NCBI GenBank assembly: GCA_013912105.1
Contig: JACERY010000015.1
Location: 1-44,020, forward strand
DNA: 44,020 nucleotides
DNA from: Acidimicrobiales bacterium
GTDB lineage: Bacteria > Actinomycetota > Acidimicrobiia > Acidimicrobiales > UBA8592
Direction of reading: 5' to 3'
A program made the translations under genes and the position numbers. Of this stretch, positions 17,789 to 26,114 are shown one piece after another (position 1 is the stretch's first letter; each line of letters begins with the position of its first letter). The notes under the pieces were generated by a model that saw only the letters and a program-made list of their open reading frames with translations, did no database searches and had not been told where the DNA came from.

Positions 17789-17798
17789 AGAACGTTCT
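17789..17798. promoter_or_regulatory. Palindrome AGAACGTTCT in the divergent kinase/SelO promoter
   Basis: A perfect 10-bp palindrome in the 81-bp gap between two divergent genes, followed by a GTTC-N5-GAAC arrangement (17794-17806). It looks like a repressor site. It differs from the actinobacterial LexA box, which has a 4-nt gap between GAAC and GTTC. Confidence 0.35.
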
Positions 17799-17850
17799 TT
17801 GCGAACTATCGTGTAAGGGTAAGCGAACGAATGAAATTAGTGCGAAGAAA

Positions 17851-19467
17851 ATGAACGAAGTAGATTTTGAAAATAAATATGTTGAATTGGAAGGTTTGCA
17901 ATTCGAAAATCGTTTCACGAGTGAACTCGTAGGCGACCCGATTAAGTTAAACAACCGGAGACAAGTTACGGGAGCATATTTTTCGAACGTCAATCCGACG
18001 ATTACCTCAGCTCCAAAGATGCTTGCGGCTTCTAACGAGGTTCTTGATTTGATCGGTTTAGAGAAGAACATCGTTAATTCTCAAGTGTTTGCTGATGTCT
18101 TTTCTGGAAATGCTTTGACAAGAGGAATGGAACCACATGCCATGTGTTACGGGGGGCATCAATTTGGAAACTGGGCCGGTCAACTCGGAGATGGCCGGGC
18201 TATTAACTTAGGTGAGGTCGTTACTGAAGACGAGTTGTATTACATGCTTCAATTAAAAGGTGCAGGACCCACACCATATTCAAGAAGCGGTGATGGCCGA
18301 GCAGTTTTGCGTTCATCGATTAGGGAGTTTTTGTGTAGCGAAGGAATGTTTCATCTTGGGGTTCCAACAACACGTGCCTTAAGTCTTTGTAGTACAGGTG
18401 ATCAGGTTATGCGTGACATGCTTTATGACGGGAACCCGGCTGAGGAACCTGGAGCTGTCGTTTGCCGCGTTGCCCCTTCTTTTATTCGATTTGGAAACTT
18501 TGAAATTTTTGCTTCTCGGGGGGAAGTTGATGAGTTAAAAGGTCTTTTAGATTTCGTCTTAAAGCATTATTTCCCCGAAATGGGAGAACCGTCTCCTGCA
18601 AGTTATGTTCATTTTTTTGAGGAAATTGTTAAATCAACGGCTCTTCTGATTGCCCACTGGCAACGTGTCGGATTTGTGCATGGGGTTATGAACACAGACA
18701 ATATGTCAATACATGGCCTTACGATAGATTATGGACCATATGGGTGGATAGATGATTTTAACCCTGATTGGACTCCAAATACTACAGACCGACATCAGCG
18801 TCGATATCGGTTTCGGAATCAGCCAGCAATAGGTCATTGGAATCTAGCGCAGTTAGCGAACTCCTTGTACCCAGCAATACAGGATATCCAACCGTTACAA
18901 GAAGCTTTAGATACATATGAGGATACTTTCAACAAAAACTGGTCTTCAATGATGGCAGAAAAGCTAGGGTTGCTGAACTTTTCTTCAGCGAATTCGCAAC
19001 TAGTTCTTTCAAATTTATTTGAGATTCTCCAATCGGGGGAAATAGATATGACTATTTTCTTTCGCTCATTGGCGAAGCTTGATATTAGTGAAAATCAAGC
19101 TACGCAGCAGAATCTTAAAGTACTTCAAGAGGCATATTACCTACCTGACGCTATGCCAAAAGAACACTGGTCTTTTCTAGTTAATTGGACCGCTGACTAT
19201 ATAAACGTTCTCAAAGATCAAGGCATCGACGATGCAGATCGGATTCAACGGATGAATAGTGTGAATCCCAAATTTGTTCTGAGAAATTATCTCGCTCAAT
19301 TAGCAATTGATGATGCTGAGAATGGGGATTTGTCTATGGTGAAAGATCTGCTGATAATGCTTCGGAATCCTTATGATGAACAGCCAGAATATGAAAAATG
19401 GGCAGGGAAACGACCAGATTGGGCAAAGAACCGTCCTGGGTGTTCAATGCTAAGTTGCAGCAGCTGA
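17851..19467 (+). CDS. selO: Protein adenylyltransferase SelO (YdiU/UPF0061)
   Basis: 538-residue pseudokinase-fold enzyme that transfers AMP from ATP to Ser/Thr/Tyr of target proteins, linked to redox stress. Hallmarks are YGGHQFGNWAGQLGDGRAI (100-118), LKGAGPTPYSRSGDGRAV (135-152), HGVMNTDNMSI with Asp283, and TIDYGPYGWID with Asp293. These correspond to the base and metal ligands of characterised SelO. The C-terminus is Cys-rich (PGCSMLSCSS), as in the family, where some homologues carry a near-terminal selenocysteine. Full length. The start has only a weak purine-rich GCGAAGAAA upstream. It is divergent from another kinase-fold gene. Confidence 0.95.
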   Translation: MNEVDFENKYVELEGLQFENRFTSELVGDPIKLNNRRQVTGAYFSNVNPTITSAPKMLAASNEVLDLIGLEKNIVNSQVFADVFSGNALTRGMEPHAMCYGGHQFGNWAGQLGDGRAINLGEVVTEDELYYMLQLKGAGPTPYSRSGDGRAVLRSSIREFLCSEGMFHLGVPTTRALSLCSTGDQVMRDMLYDGNPAEEPGAVVCRVAPSFIRFGNFEIFASRGEVDELKGLLDFVLKHYFPEMGEPSPASYVHFFEEIVKSTALLIAHWQRVGFVHGVMNTDNMSIHGLTIDYGPYGWIDDFNPDWTPNTTDRHQRRYRFRNQPAIGHWNLAQLANSLYPAIQDIQPLQEALDTYEDTFNKNWSSMMAEKLGLLNFSSANSQLVLSNLFEILQSGEIDMTIFFRSLAKLDISENQATQQNLKVLQEAYYLPDAMPKEHWSFLVNWTADYINVLKDQGIDDADRIQRMNSVNPKFVLRNYLAQLAIDDAENGDLSMVKDLLIMLRNPYDEQPEYEKWAGKRPDWAKNRPGCSMLSCSS

Positions 19468-19480
19468 ATACGGTTTTACA

Positions 19481-20587
19481 CTATGGTCTTGGCTCTTTTG
19501 GAAGTCCAAGAATACGTTCACCTATTATATTTCTCTGAATTTGAGATGTTCCGCCAGCTATTCGGGCACCTGGAGCGGAGAGAAGACTGTTTGAACTAGG
19601 TCCTTCAAGGAGAGCTTCTAAACCAGAAATATTTGCTCGTAAATTTGCTATGTCAAACATTAATTCGGTGATACCAAGTTTGTTGAGTGATGAAGCGACT
19701 GATGAATCTGGTCCTTGCCGCTGGCCGAGGAAGTCGTAGCTTTTCCCTTGTGTGAGAAGTATTACCAGTTCCTGTCTTGTTCGACTATCAAGTTCTGACT
19801 CTGCTAGGGAAATAAGAGAATCTAAACGTCTTTGCATTGTGATTGCGCCAGCTCCGATAGACCCACGCTCCTTTGTGAGAATATCCATTCCAACATGCCA
19901 TCCACCGTTGACTGGTCCTAGAAGGGCTGATCTTGGAAGTAGCACGTTTGTAAAAAAAACTTCATCAAATTCTGCGTCTCCTGTCATTTGCCGCAGAGGT
20001 CTTGTCTCTATACCGTCACTTTGCATATCTACGAGAAAAAAACTTATTCCTTTGTGTTTTGATAACGTCGCGTCAGTTCGTGCCATGAGGATTCCCCAAT
20101 CGCTATATCGTCCACCACTGCACCAAACTTTCTGCCCGTTAACAACCCACCCTTCTCCATCTGTTTCCGCTGCGGTTCGAAGAGACCCCAGGTCTGAGCC
20201 TGATTCTGGTTCAGAAAAAAGCTGGCACCAAAGCTGACTAGCGGTAATGATCGAATTAAGGTGCTGTTTTTTTTGTTCTTCGGTTCCATATATTTGAACC
20301 CCTTGGCCTGCTAGTACGCAGCCGACCATATTAACGTATGGTGGGACGTCAATTCTTGCGCATTCTTCCAACCATATGGATTGGTGTTGGGATGTTAGCC
20401 CTTGTCCCCCATATTCTGTTGGCCAATGGATTCCTGCCCACCCGTCAGCAAAAAGTCTTCTCTGCCATGTGGTTCCTTGGTCTACTAATGACGGTGGAAG
20501 AATTGCGCCGTAATTTGGAGGGGCAATATCAGAGTTTTCTTGTAACCAATTTATTGCTTTGATCCTAAATTCTTCTAAAGAAACCAT
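19481..20587 (-). CDS. Acyl-CoA dehydrogenase, FadE type
   Basis: 368-residue FAD enzyme. N-terminal helical domain about 1-118, beta domain with QLFSEPESGSDLGSL and VNGQKVWCSGG, then the C-terminal helical domain ending RNIIGERILGLP. The usual C-terminal catalytic Glu is replaced by Ala344 (IAGGTSQ), but Glu240 in TKERGS aligns with the alternative base of isovaleryl- and long-chain acyl-CoA dehydrogenases. It would dehydrogenate a CoA ester and pass electrons to ETF. The ATG is overlapped by a 13-bp palindrome and has TAACGT 6 nt upstream. It is convergent with selO. It may pair with the ligase and kinase nearby. Confidence 0.9.
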   Translation of the reverse strand: MVSLEEFRIKAINWLQENSDIAPPNYGAILPPSLVDQGTTWQRRLFADGWAGIHWPTEYGGQGLTSQHQSIWLEECARIDVPPYVNMVGCVLAGQGVQIYGTEEQKKQHLNSIITASQLWCQLFSEPESGSDLGSLRTAAETDGEGWVVNGQKVWCSGGRYSDWGILMARTDATLSKHKGISFFLVDMQSDGIETRPLRQMTGDAEFDEVFFTNVLLPRSALLGPVNGGWHVGMDILTKERGSIGAGAITMQRRLDSLISLAESELDSRTRQELVILLTQGKSYDFLGQRQGPDSSVASSLNKLGITELMFDIANLRANISGLEALLEGPSSNSLLSAPGARIAGGTSQIQRNIIGERILGLPKEPRP

Positions 20588-20599
20588 AACGTGACGTTA
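20587..20599. promoter_or_regulatory. 13-bp palindrome overlapping the acyl-CoA dehydrogenase start and its -10 box
   Basis: TAACGT-G-ACGTTA is perfect. Its distal arm (20594-20599) reads as TAACGT, a TANNNT box 6 nt from the start codon, and the other arm touches the ATG. A repressor bound here would cover the -10 and the transcription start. Confidence 0.5.
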
Positions 20600-20673
20600 G
20601 TTGAAGGTAGCGGAGAACAGTAACTGGTTAGAAATTCTTCTATTCTTGTAGTTGTTAGTCTTTGGGAGGTCCT

Positions 20674-21696
20674 ATGGAAATTGTTGCCGGCATGAACCCA
20701 CGTATACCAATGAAAGACGTTGCTGATTATGCCAAGCGGATAGAATCTCTGGGATTTGACAGTCTTCATGTTCCCGAAATGATCCATGATCCTTTTGTGG
20801 TATCAGGTTTAGCTTTATCAGCAACAACTCATCTGCGTGTCCGAACTGGTGTTGCTTTAGCTTTTGTCAGAAGCCCTATGGCGTCCGCCCTTTCATCCTG
20901 GGGTTTATCAGAACTGTCGGCCGGTCGCTTTGATCTGGGGTTAGGATCACAAATTCGCCAAAACATTGTAGAGCGATACAGCATGCCATTTGACTCTCCA
21001 GTTTCTCGACTCCGTGAATATGTTGCTGCTATTCGGAGTTGCTTTAACTCTTTTATGGAGGGTACTGATATTTCTTTCAAAGGCGAGTTCTATCAGTTAA
21101 CTCGGCTACAACGAGAATTCTTGCCCGATGCGCTAACGAAAGGCAACGAACCTGAAATCTGGTTAGGAGCTGTTGGTGAGAAAATGACTGCTTTAGCTGG
21201 TTCTGTAAGCGACGGATTGCTTACTCACCCTACAAATTCTCACCCTCTACACTTGCGAAATAATGTAATTCCGATTCTAGAATCTTCGTTGCATTACAAT
21301 TCTGGTGATCAAATCCCAGTTATAGTTTCTCCTTTGACAGCTATAGCTAACGATCATGATGCACGTAAAGAACTAGTTGCTTTAAAGAAAAAACGATTAG
21401 CTTTTTTATATTCGACCCCTGCCTATGATCCAAGTTTAAAGATGTTGGGTTTCGAAGATTTAGGTGAAAGGCTACGTGATCTTCTTTCACAAAAGGGGTC
21501 TGATATTCCTGAAGATGAAATCCCCGACAAGCTATTCCAACAAGTAGCAATTGAATGCAATTGGGAAAACTTGGGTGAAATTATTGTTGAGTGGTTCGGT
21601 GATGTTGCTAATGGAGTAATCCTTCGACCTCCTGACGAGACCCAATTTGATCAGCAGTTTCTTACTAGCCTTAGCACCATTAGAGCTTCTGCTTAA
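20674..21696 (+). CDS. LLM-class flavin/F420-dependent oxidoreductase
   Basis: About 340 residues, luciferase-like TIM barrel. MEIVAGMNPRIPMKDVADYAKRIE leads into GFDSLHVPE, then LSAGRFDLGLGSQIRQNIVERYSMPF, the usual cofactor-phosphate loop region. EPEIWLGAVGEKMTALAGSVSDGLLTH is the C-terminal sheet motif. In actinobacteria such proteins usually use F420. ATG 20674 is chosen over an in-frame TTG at 20662 because GGGAGG (20664-20669) is its ribosome site. Substrate unknown. Divergent from the acyl-CoA dehydrogenase. Confidence 0.85.
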   Translation: MEIVAGMNPRIPMKDVADYAKRIESLGFDSLHVPEMIHDPFVVSGLALSATTHLRVRTGVALAFVRSPMASALSSWGLSELSAGRFDLGLGSQIRQNIVERYSMPFDSPVSRLREYVAAIRSCFNSFMEGTDISFKGEFYQLTRLQREFLPDALTKGNEPEIWLGAVGEKMTALAGSVSDGLLTHPTNSHPLHLRNNVIPILESSLHYNSGDQIPVIVSPLTAIANDHDARKELVALKKKRLAFLYSTPAYDPSLKMLGFEDLGERLRDLLSQKGSDIPEDEIPDKLFQQVAIECNWENLGEIIVEWFGDVANGVILRPPDETQFDQQFLTSLSTIRASA

Positions 21697-21711
21697 TAGA
21701 TAGCGAGTTTT

Positions 21712-22752
21712 TTACGAAATGATTTCTTTTAATTTTTCTACTATCCGCATTTGTTCTTCAGGAGGTCCTATCGGTCCAATATTAAGGTACGTGACTCCTG
21801 CTTCAGCAAATTCAGCAATTTTTTCGCGTATATAGCCTTCAGGTCCGACAAGATTCATGCCTTCTAGAAGTTCGGTTGGCACTGCCGCCTCTGCTTCTTT
21901 TTTCTTACCTGATAAATAGAATTCTTGGATTTCCAATGCTTCTCTTTCAAAGCCATAGCGTTGCACCAGTGAATTATAAAAGTTTCTCCCTTTCGCTCCC
22001 ATACCTCCTACGTACAGGGCAGTGTTGGGTCTTCCGAAATCTAGGTATTTTTTAACATCTTCACCTATAGCAACCATTCCACCCGCAACGATGTCTAGAG
22101 GTGGTAACGCATTATCTCGTTTTGCAAGACCAACTTTTAAAGCATCTCCGAAAGCTAAATCTGCTTTTGAGGGCATAAATAATGTTGGTAGCCATCCTTC
22201 TGCAAGTTCGGCTGTAAGTTCAACATTTTTGGGACCAAGTGATGCTATATGGATAGGGATATTTGGTCGAAGTGGATGTGTGATTATTTTTAATGGCTTA
22301 CCTAGTCCAGTTCCTTCGTTCTCTGGAAGGGGCAGCGTATAGTACTTCCCGTCATAAGTTAGTTTCTCTTCACGCGCCCATACTTTTCTACAGATATCAA
22401 TTGCTTCACGGGTATGACCCAAAGGAGCCTTATACGGAATTCCGTGAAACCCTTCAATCACTTGTGGACCTGAAGCTCCTAATCCAAGAACAAATCTACC
22501 ATTTGATATTTCATCCATTCCAACAGCGGTCATAGCCAACAATGTTGGGGTTCGGCTGTAAATAGGTAGGATCCCGGAACCAATCTGAACAGTTTCAGTC
22601 TTCGCAGCGAGGTAGCCCATAGCAGAGACTGCATCAGCGGCATAAGCTTCAGGAACGTAGATAAGATCCAACCCTGCTTTTTCTAATTGCACTACTCGGT
22701 CAACAGCTTCTGAAAATCTATTTGAATAGGGTAACAACATCGCTAATTTCAT
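21712..22752 (-). CDS. LLM-class F420-dependent oxidoreductase
   Basis: 346 residues with the opening MKLAMLLPYSNRFSEAVDRV, GLDLIYVPEAYAADAVSAMGYLA, GRFVLGLGASGPQVIEGFHG and a C-terminal LVGPEGYIREKIAEFAEAGVTYLNI. The closest relative in the window is the product at 32314-33369 (shared YVGGMG and LxGPxxxIRE segments). It is the last gene of a MarR, SDR, crotonase, LLM operon, with an AGGAGA ribosome site 7 nt before ATG. It probably performs a hydride transfer or oxygenation on the substrate handled by that operon. Confidence 0.88.
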   Translation of the reverse strand: MKLAMLLPYSNRFSEAVDRVVQLEKAGLDLIYVPEAYAADAVSAMGYLAAKTETVQIGSGILPIYSRTPTLLAMTAVGMDEISNGRFVLGLGASGPQVIEGFHGIPYKAPLGHTREAIDICRKVWAREEKLTYDGKYYTLPLPENEGTGLGKPLKIITHPLRPNIPIHIASLGPKNVELTAELAEGWLPTLFMPSKADLAFGDALKVGLAKRDNALPPLDIVAGGMVAIGEDVKKYLDFGRPNTALYVGGMGAKGRNFYNSLVQRYGFEREALEIQEFYLSGKKKEAEAAVPTELLEGMNLVGPEGYIREKIAEFAEAGVTYLNIGPIGPPEEQMRIVEKLKEIIS

Positions 22753-22785
22753 TTTTTCTCCTGTTATTTTTGATGATTTGGTTTG

Positions 22786-23544
22786 TTATGTCCCAGACCA
22801 ATTAGGTGAGCGTTTCTCAGCAAACGAAGCAGGGCCTTCCTTGGCATCATTTGAGGTAAAGACTTTCATCATGTGAGGTTTCTGCAGTTCCCAAAATTCT
22901 TCTTCAGTGATTCCTTGTTGTGCTTGGATGAGAGCCTTGGAAGCAGCTACGGCAAGAGGAGCATTTTCTGCTATTGACTCTGCTAGTTCCATAGCGGCTT
23001 CTACTGTTCCATCTTTTTCCGTAACGCGTGACACTAATCCGTGATTTTTCGCTTGATCAGCTGTGATAGGTTGACCTGTAAGGGCCATTTCCATTGCTAT
23101 GGAATACGGTACTCGCCGAGGTAACCGAAGTAACGCCCCCCCAGCTGCGAAAAGTCCTACTTTTACTTCTCGTATCCCTATCTTGGCATCTTCTGCAGCG
23201 ACGAGAAGATCACAAGTTAACGCTACTTCTAGACCGCCGGCGAGAGCGAATCCCTCTATAGCTGCTATTAATGGTTTTTGAGATCCTGTTCGAAGAAATT
23301 GATCAAATCCTTGGGGAGGGCCGCCTGCAGCAAAGGCTTTTAGGTCCATACCTGAGCAAAATCCTCTTCCGTTGCCTGTCAAGACCCCGGCCGTGAGTCC
23401 ATCGTTTGAATCTAGTTCTTCTATCGCTGCTAAAAGTCCTTGTGCTAAATCAGTATTTATAGCATTCATAGCTTCAGGTCTATTTAAGGTAATGAGAAGA
23501 ACTCGGCCTCTAGTTTCAGTTAGTACTGCAGTGTTGTCTGTCAT
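22786..23544 (-). CDS. Enoyl-CoA hydratase/isomerase (crotonase family)
   Basis: 252 residues. The oxyanion-hole segment FCSGMDLKAF is followed by ALAGGLEVALTCDLL and IREVKVGL. The two catalytic glutamates of true enoyl-CoA hydratases are both present, in GGLE and IRE. It would hydrate a 2-enoyl-CoA. A strong AAGGAGAA ribosome site precedes ATG, as for the SDR and LLM genes of the same operon. The spacing of 33 bp to the LLM and 9 bp to the SDR supports one transcript. Confidence 0.9.
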   Translation of the reverse strand: MTDNTAVLTETRGRVLLITLNRPEAMNAINTDLAQGLLAAIEELDSNDGLTAGVLTGNGRGFCSGMDLKAFAAGGPPQGFDQFLRTGSQKPLIAAIEGFALAGGLEVALTCDLLVAAEDAKIGIREVKVGLFAAGGALLRLPRRVPYSIAMEMALTGQPITADQAKNHGLVSRVTEKDGTVEAAMELAESIAENAPLAVAASKALIQAQQGITEEEFWELQKPHMMKVFTSNDAKEGPASFAEKRSPNWSGT

Positions 23545-23553
23545 GTCTTCTCC

Positions 23554-24324
23554 TTATTTCGGTGGAAGGCGAACGCCGCCGTCAACTCTAATTGTTTCGC
23601 CATTCATGTAATCATTTGTTATGCATTCAGTGACCATGGAAGCCAATTCGCTTGCAGATCCGAGACGTTTAGGGAAAAGAACGCTTTGCCCAAGGTGAGC
23701 TTTGAATTGTTCAGAAGCTTCGCCTTCGCCGTAAATTGGGGTATCAATCAAGCCGGGTGCAATTGTATTAACCCGTATGCCTAGAGGAACAAGATCTCTC
23801 GCTATAGGAAGTGTCATTCCTACTACACCGCCCTTTGAGGCAGAATAAGCGTTCTGCCCTGTTTGTCCGTCAAAGGCTGCCACAGAAGCCATATTAACTA
23901 TTGCGCCTCGTTGTCCATCATCGTCAATAGGTTCAGTTTTGGCCATTGTTGCTGCCCCTAACCGGGTGCAGTTAAATGTTCCTATGAGGTTTACTCGAAT
24001 AACAAATTCAAACTGAGCTAGAGGCATGGGTTCGCCGTTTCGGTCAACTGTTCGCGAGGCGCTTCCTATACCAGCGCCATTGACGAGGGCTCGCAGCGGG
24101 CCCATCTCCATTGCAGCGTCCATGGCTGCTTGAACCTGTTCTTCATTAGCAACATCAGCTTTTACGTATAAGCCCCCAAGTTCTTTTGCTACAGCTTCAC
24201 CTTTGTCATCTTGGAGGTCAACGATGACGCACCTAGCTCCTAAAGCCGATAATTTTCTAGCACTTGCTTCGCCTATTCCTGAAGCGCCGCCAGTAATGAC
24301 GGCTGAAGCTTCTGTTAAATCCAT
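23554..24324 (-). CDS. SDR, 3-hydroxyacyl-CoA dehydrogenase type II (HSD17B10-like)
   Basis: 256 residues. TGGASGIG (11-18), VDLQDDKG after beta-2 (Asp for NAD), NGAG, catalytic Ser in NMASVAAFDGQTGQNAY and YSASK. The insertion around PMPLAQFEFVIRVNLIGTFNCTRL and PIARDLVPLGIRVNTIAPGLIDTPIYG matches HSD10-type enzymes, which oxidise 3-hydroxyacyl-CoA and hydroxysteroids. With the adjacent crotonase it supplies the hydration/oxidation steps of beta-oxidation, and the thiolase upstream could finish the cycle. AAGGAGA ribosome site. Confidence 0.9.
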   Translation of the reverse strand: MDLTEASAVITGGASGIGEASARKLSALGARCVIVDLQDDKGEAVAKELGGLYVKADVANEEQVQAAMDAAMEMGPLRALVNGAGIGSASRTVDRNGEPMPLAQFEFVIRVNLIGTFNCTRLGAATMAKTEPIDDDGQRGAIVNMASVAAFDGQTGQNAYSASKGGVVGMTLPIARDLVPLGIRVNTIAPGLIDTPIYGEGEASEQFKAHLGQSVLFPKRLGSASELASMVTECITNDYMNGETIRVDGGVRLPPK

Positions 24325-24334
24325 TATTTTCTCC

Positions 24335-24820
24335 TTATTGATTTTTTTCTTGTATTTCTTTTTCTACTTTTCTGAGATTTATCCGAAATCTATCAAGAAT
24401 TCCTGCTAGTTTTTGCCGCTCTTCTCGACCAACTCCTGCTCGAAATATTTCCCTTAATGACTGATCCTTATCTCCCAGCTCTATCGAAAGTTTCCTTCCT
24501 TCTTCTGTCAGGTCAATCAGCCATACTCTCCGATCTTTAGGGTCGGCTTGCCGTTCGACAAGGTTTCTTTTTTCTAATCCGTCAACAAGCGCACCTAATG
24601 AGGCTCTCCCCATGCCTAACGATTTCGCTAAAGCACTTTGATTGAGTAGTCCATGTTCATTGATGAGGGCTAACAAAGCGACTTCGGATAAGTTGAGTTT
24701 GAATTCAGAAAAGACAAGATCAAAAGTTCGCCTAATATCGTTTGCAGCTAACATAATCGCAAATTCAACGCGGTAAAAAGGAGGGCCTGTTAGTTCTGTT
24801 TCATCCGCAGGATCTTCCAT
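24335..24820 (-). CDS. MarR-family transcriptional regulator
   Basis: 161-residue winged-helix protein. The DNA-binding part shows LSEVALLALINEHGLLNQSALAKSLGMGRASLGALVDGLEKRNLVERQADPKDRRVWLIDLTEEG-type features: recognition helix about 70-85, and the wing with DPKDRR at about 97-102. Helices at both ends are for dimerisation. As first gene of the SDR/crotonase/LLM operon it probably controls that operon in response to a substrate or its CoA ester. The inverted repeat at 26115-26159 is a possible second target. Confidence 0.9.
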   Translation of the reverse strand: MEDPADETELTGPPFYRVEFAIMLAANDIRRTFDLVFSEFKLNLSEVALLALINEHGLLNQSALAKSLGMGRASLGALVDGLEKRNLVERQADPKDRRVWLIDLTEEGRKLSIELGDKDQSLREIFRAGVGREERQKLAGILDRFRINLRKVEKEIQEKNQ

Positions 24821-24908
24821 TATTTTTCTATTTCTTTCTCGAATTTTTTAGTTTATTTCGAAGAATCTGAAACAGCATTTGGTTGGAGCTTGTGATCATC
24901 AATTTTTG

Positions 24909-26087
24909 TTACAGTCGCTTGATAAGTGTTCCGGTCCCTAAACCTCCGCCGCAACACATTGTGACAATAGCGTGTTCCTTATCAGCTCGATGGAGTTCAT
25001 GGACAGCTTTTGTTAACAGAATTGCGCCGGTTCCTCCAAGTGGGTGCCCTATTGCAATAGCCCCACCATTAGGGTTCACTGTTTCCATATCTGGTTTGAG
25101 TTCTTTCTCCCATGCAAGAACTACGGAGCCAAATGCTTCATTAATTTCGACGACATCGATATCGCTCATCTGAAGACCGTTATCTGCCAGTAATTTCTGC
25201 GTAGCGTAAATGGGTCCGGTCAACATGAGTACGGGATCTGAACCTACTAGACAGGAATCTACTATCGTAGCCATTGGCTTTACTCCAAGTTCATCAGCTT
25301 TTTCTCGCGTCATGAGTAAAACTGCACCAGCTCCATCAGAAATCTGAGATGATGTTCCTGCAGTATGTACACCGTCAGGCATATTAGTCCTAAGACCAGC
25401 TAGCGCTTCAATACTTGTTTCCCTGAGACCTTCGTCTCGTGAAACATTATGCGTTGTATCGGAGAGTTTGCCGTCTTCGCCCATATCGGGTGCATCAATG
25501 GGAAGAATTTGCGACCCGAAACGGTCTTCTTGCCATGCTTGAATTGCTCGATCCTGTGAAAGTTTTCCAAATGCATCTAGTTCCTCTCTAGTGAGATTCC
25601 ATTGCTTTGCGATTCTTTCTGCACCTTCAAATTGTGATGTGAGTTCGTAACGTTCCCAATATCCACGATTGACTGGTTTCCCGACCTCTGCCTCTCCTCG
25701 CGGAACAGTTGCGCCCATTGGAACTCCGCTCATAAGTTCAACACCACAGCCGACTGCAACATCAACGACGCCACCTGCAACAAGAGCATAGGCAAGATTT
25801 GTCGCTTGTTGAGAAGATCCGCATTGTGCGTCAACAGTGGTGGCAGCTACTTCAAGAGGAAGACCAGATGTTAGCCATGCATTTCGGGTTACATTCATTG
25901 TTTGCATACCTACTTGTCCAACACAACCTCCAACAACTTGCCCAACTTCTGAGGGGTCAACTCCGCTTCGATTGAATAACTCTGATTGAACCGAACCTAG
26001 GAGATCTATTGAATGCATGGTCGAAAGACCACCATTTCTTTTCCCTAAGGGTGTTCTGACTGCTTCAACGATCACTACTTCTCGCAT
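24909..26087 (-). CDS. Acetyl-CoA acetyltransferase / 3-ketoacyl-CoA thiolase
   Basis: 392 residues with the full thiolase triad: nucleophile Cys89 in VDAQCGSSQQ, His348 in GHPLGG, and the second Cys in TMCCGGGLGTG (378-379). NEAFGS precedes the His. The family splits 3-ketoacyl-CoA with CoA, releasing acetyl- or propionyl-CoA. The sequence looks like the degradative FadA5-type actinobacterial group rather than a biosynthetic one, at modest confidence. ATG is preceded by AAGGA 9 nt upstream. Divergent from an acyl-CoA dehydrogenase across a 136-bp gap with a nested inverted repeat. Confidence 0.92.
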   Translation of the reverse strand: MREVVIVEAVRTPLGKRNGGLSTMHSIDLLGSVQSELFNRSGVDPSEVGQVVGGCVGQVGMQTMNVTRNAWLTSGLPLEVAATTVDAQCGSSQQATNLAYALVAGGVVDVAVGCGVELMSGVPMGATVPRGEAEVGKPVNRGYWERYELTSQFEGAERIAKQWNLTREELDAFGKLSQDRAIQAWQEDRFGSQILPIDAPDMGEDGKLSDTTHNVSRDEGLRETSIEALAGLRTNMPDGVHTAGTSSQISDGAGAVLLMTREKADELGVKPMATIVDSCLVGSDPVLMLTGPIYATQKLLADNGLQMSDIDVVEINEAFGSVVLAWEKELKPDMETVNPNGGAIAIGHPLGGTGAILLTKAVHELHRADKEHAIVTMCCGGGLGTGTLIKRL

Positions 26088-26114
26088 TTAAGTATTCCTT
26101 ACTATGAAAACGCA

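Noticed and set aside
20662..20673. TTG start of the LLM gene
   Set aside because: The GGGAGG in this stretch is the ribosome site for ATG 20674.
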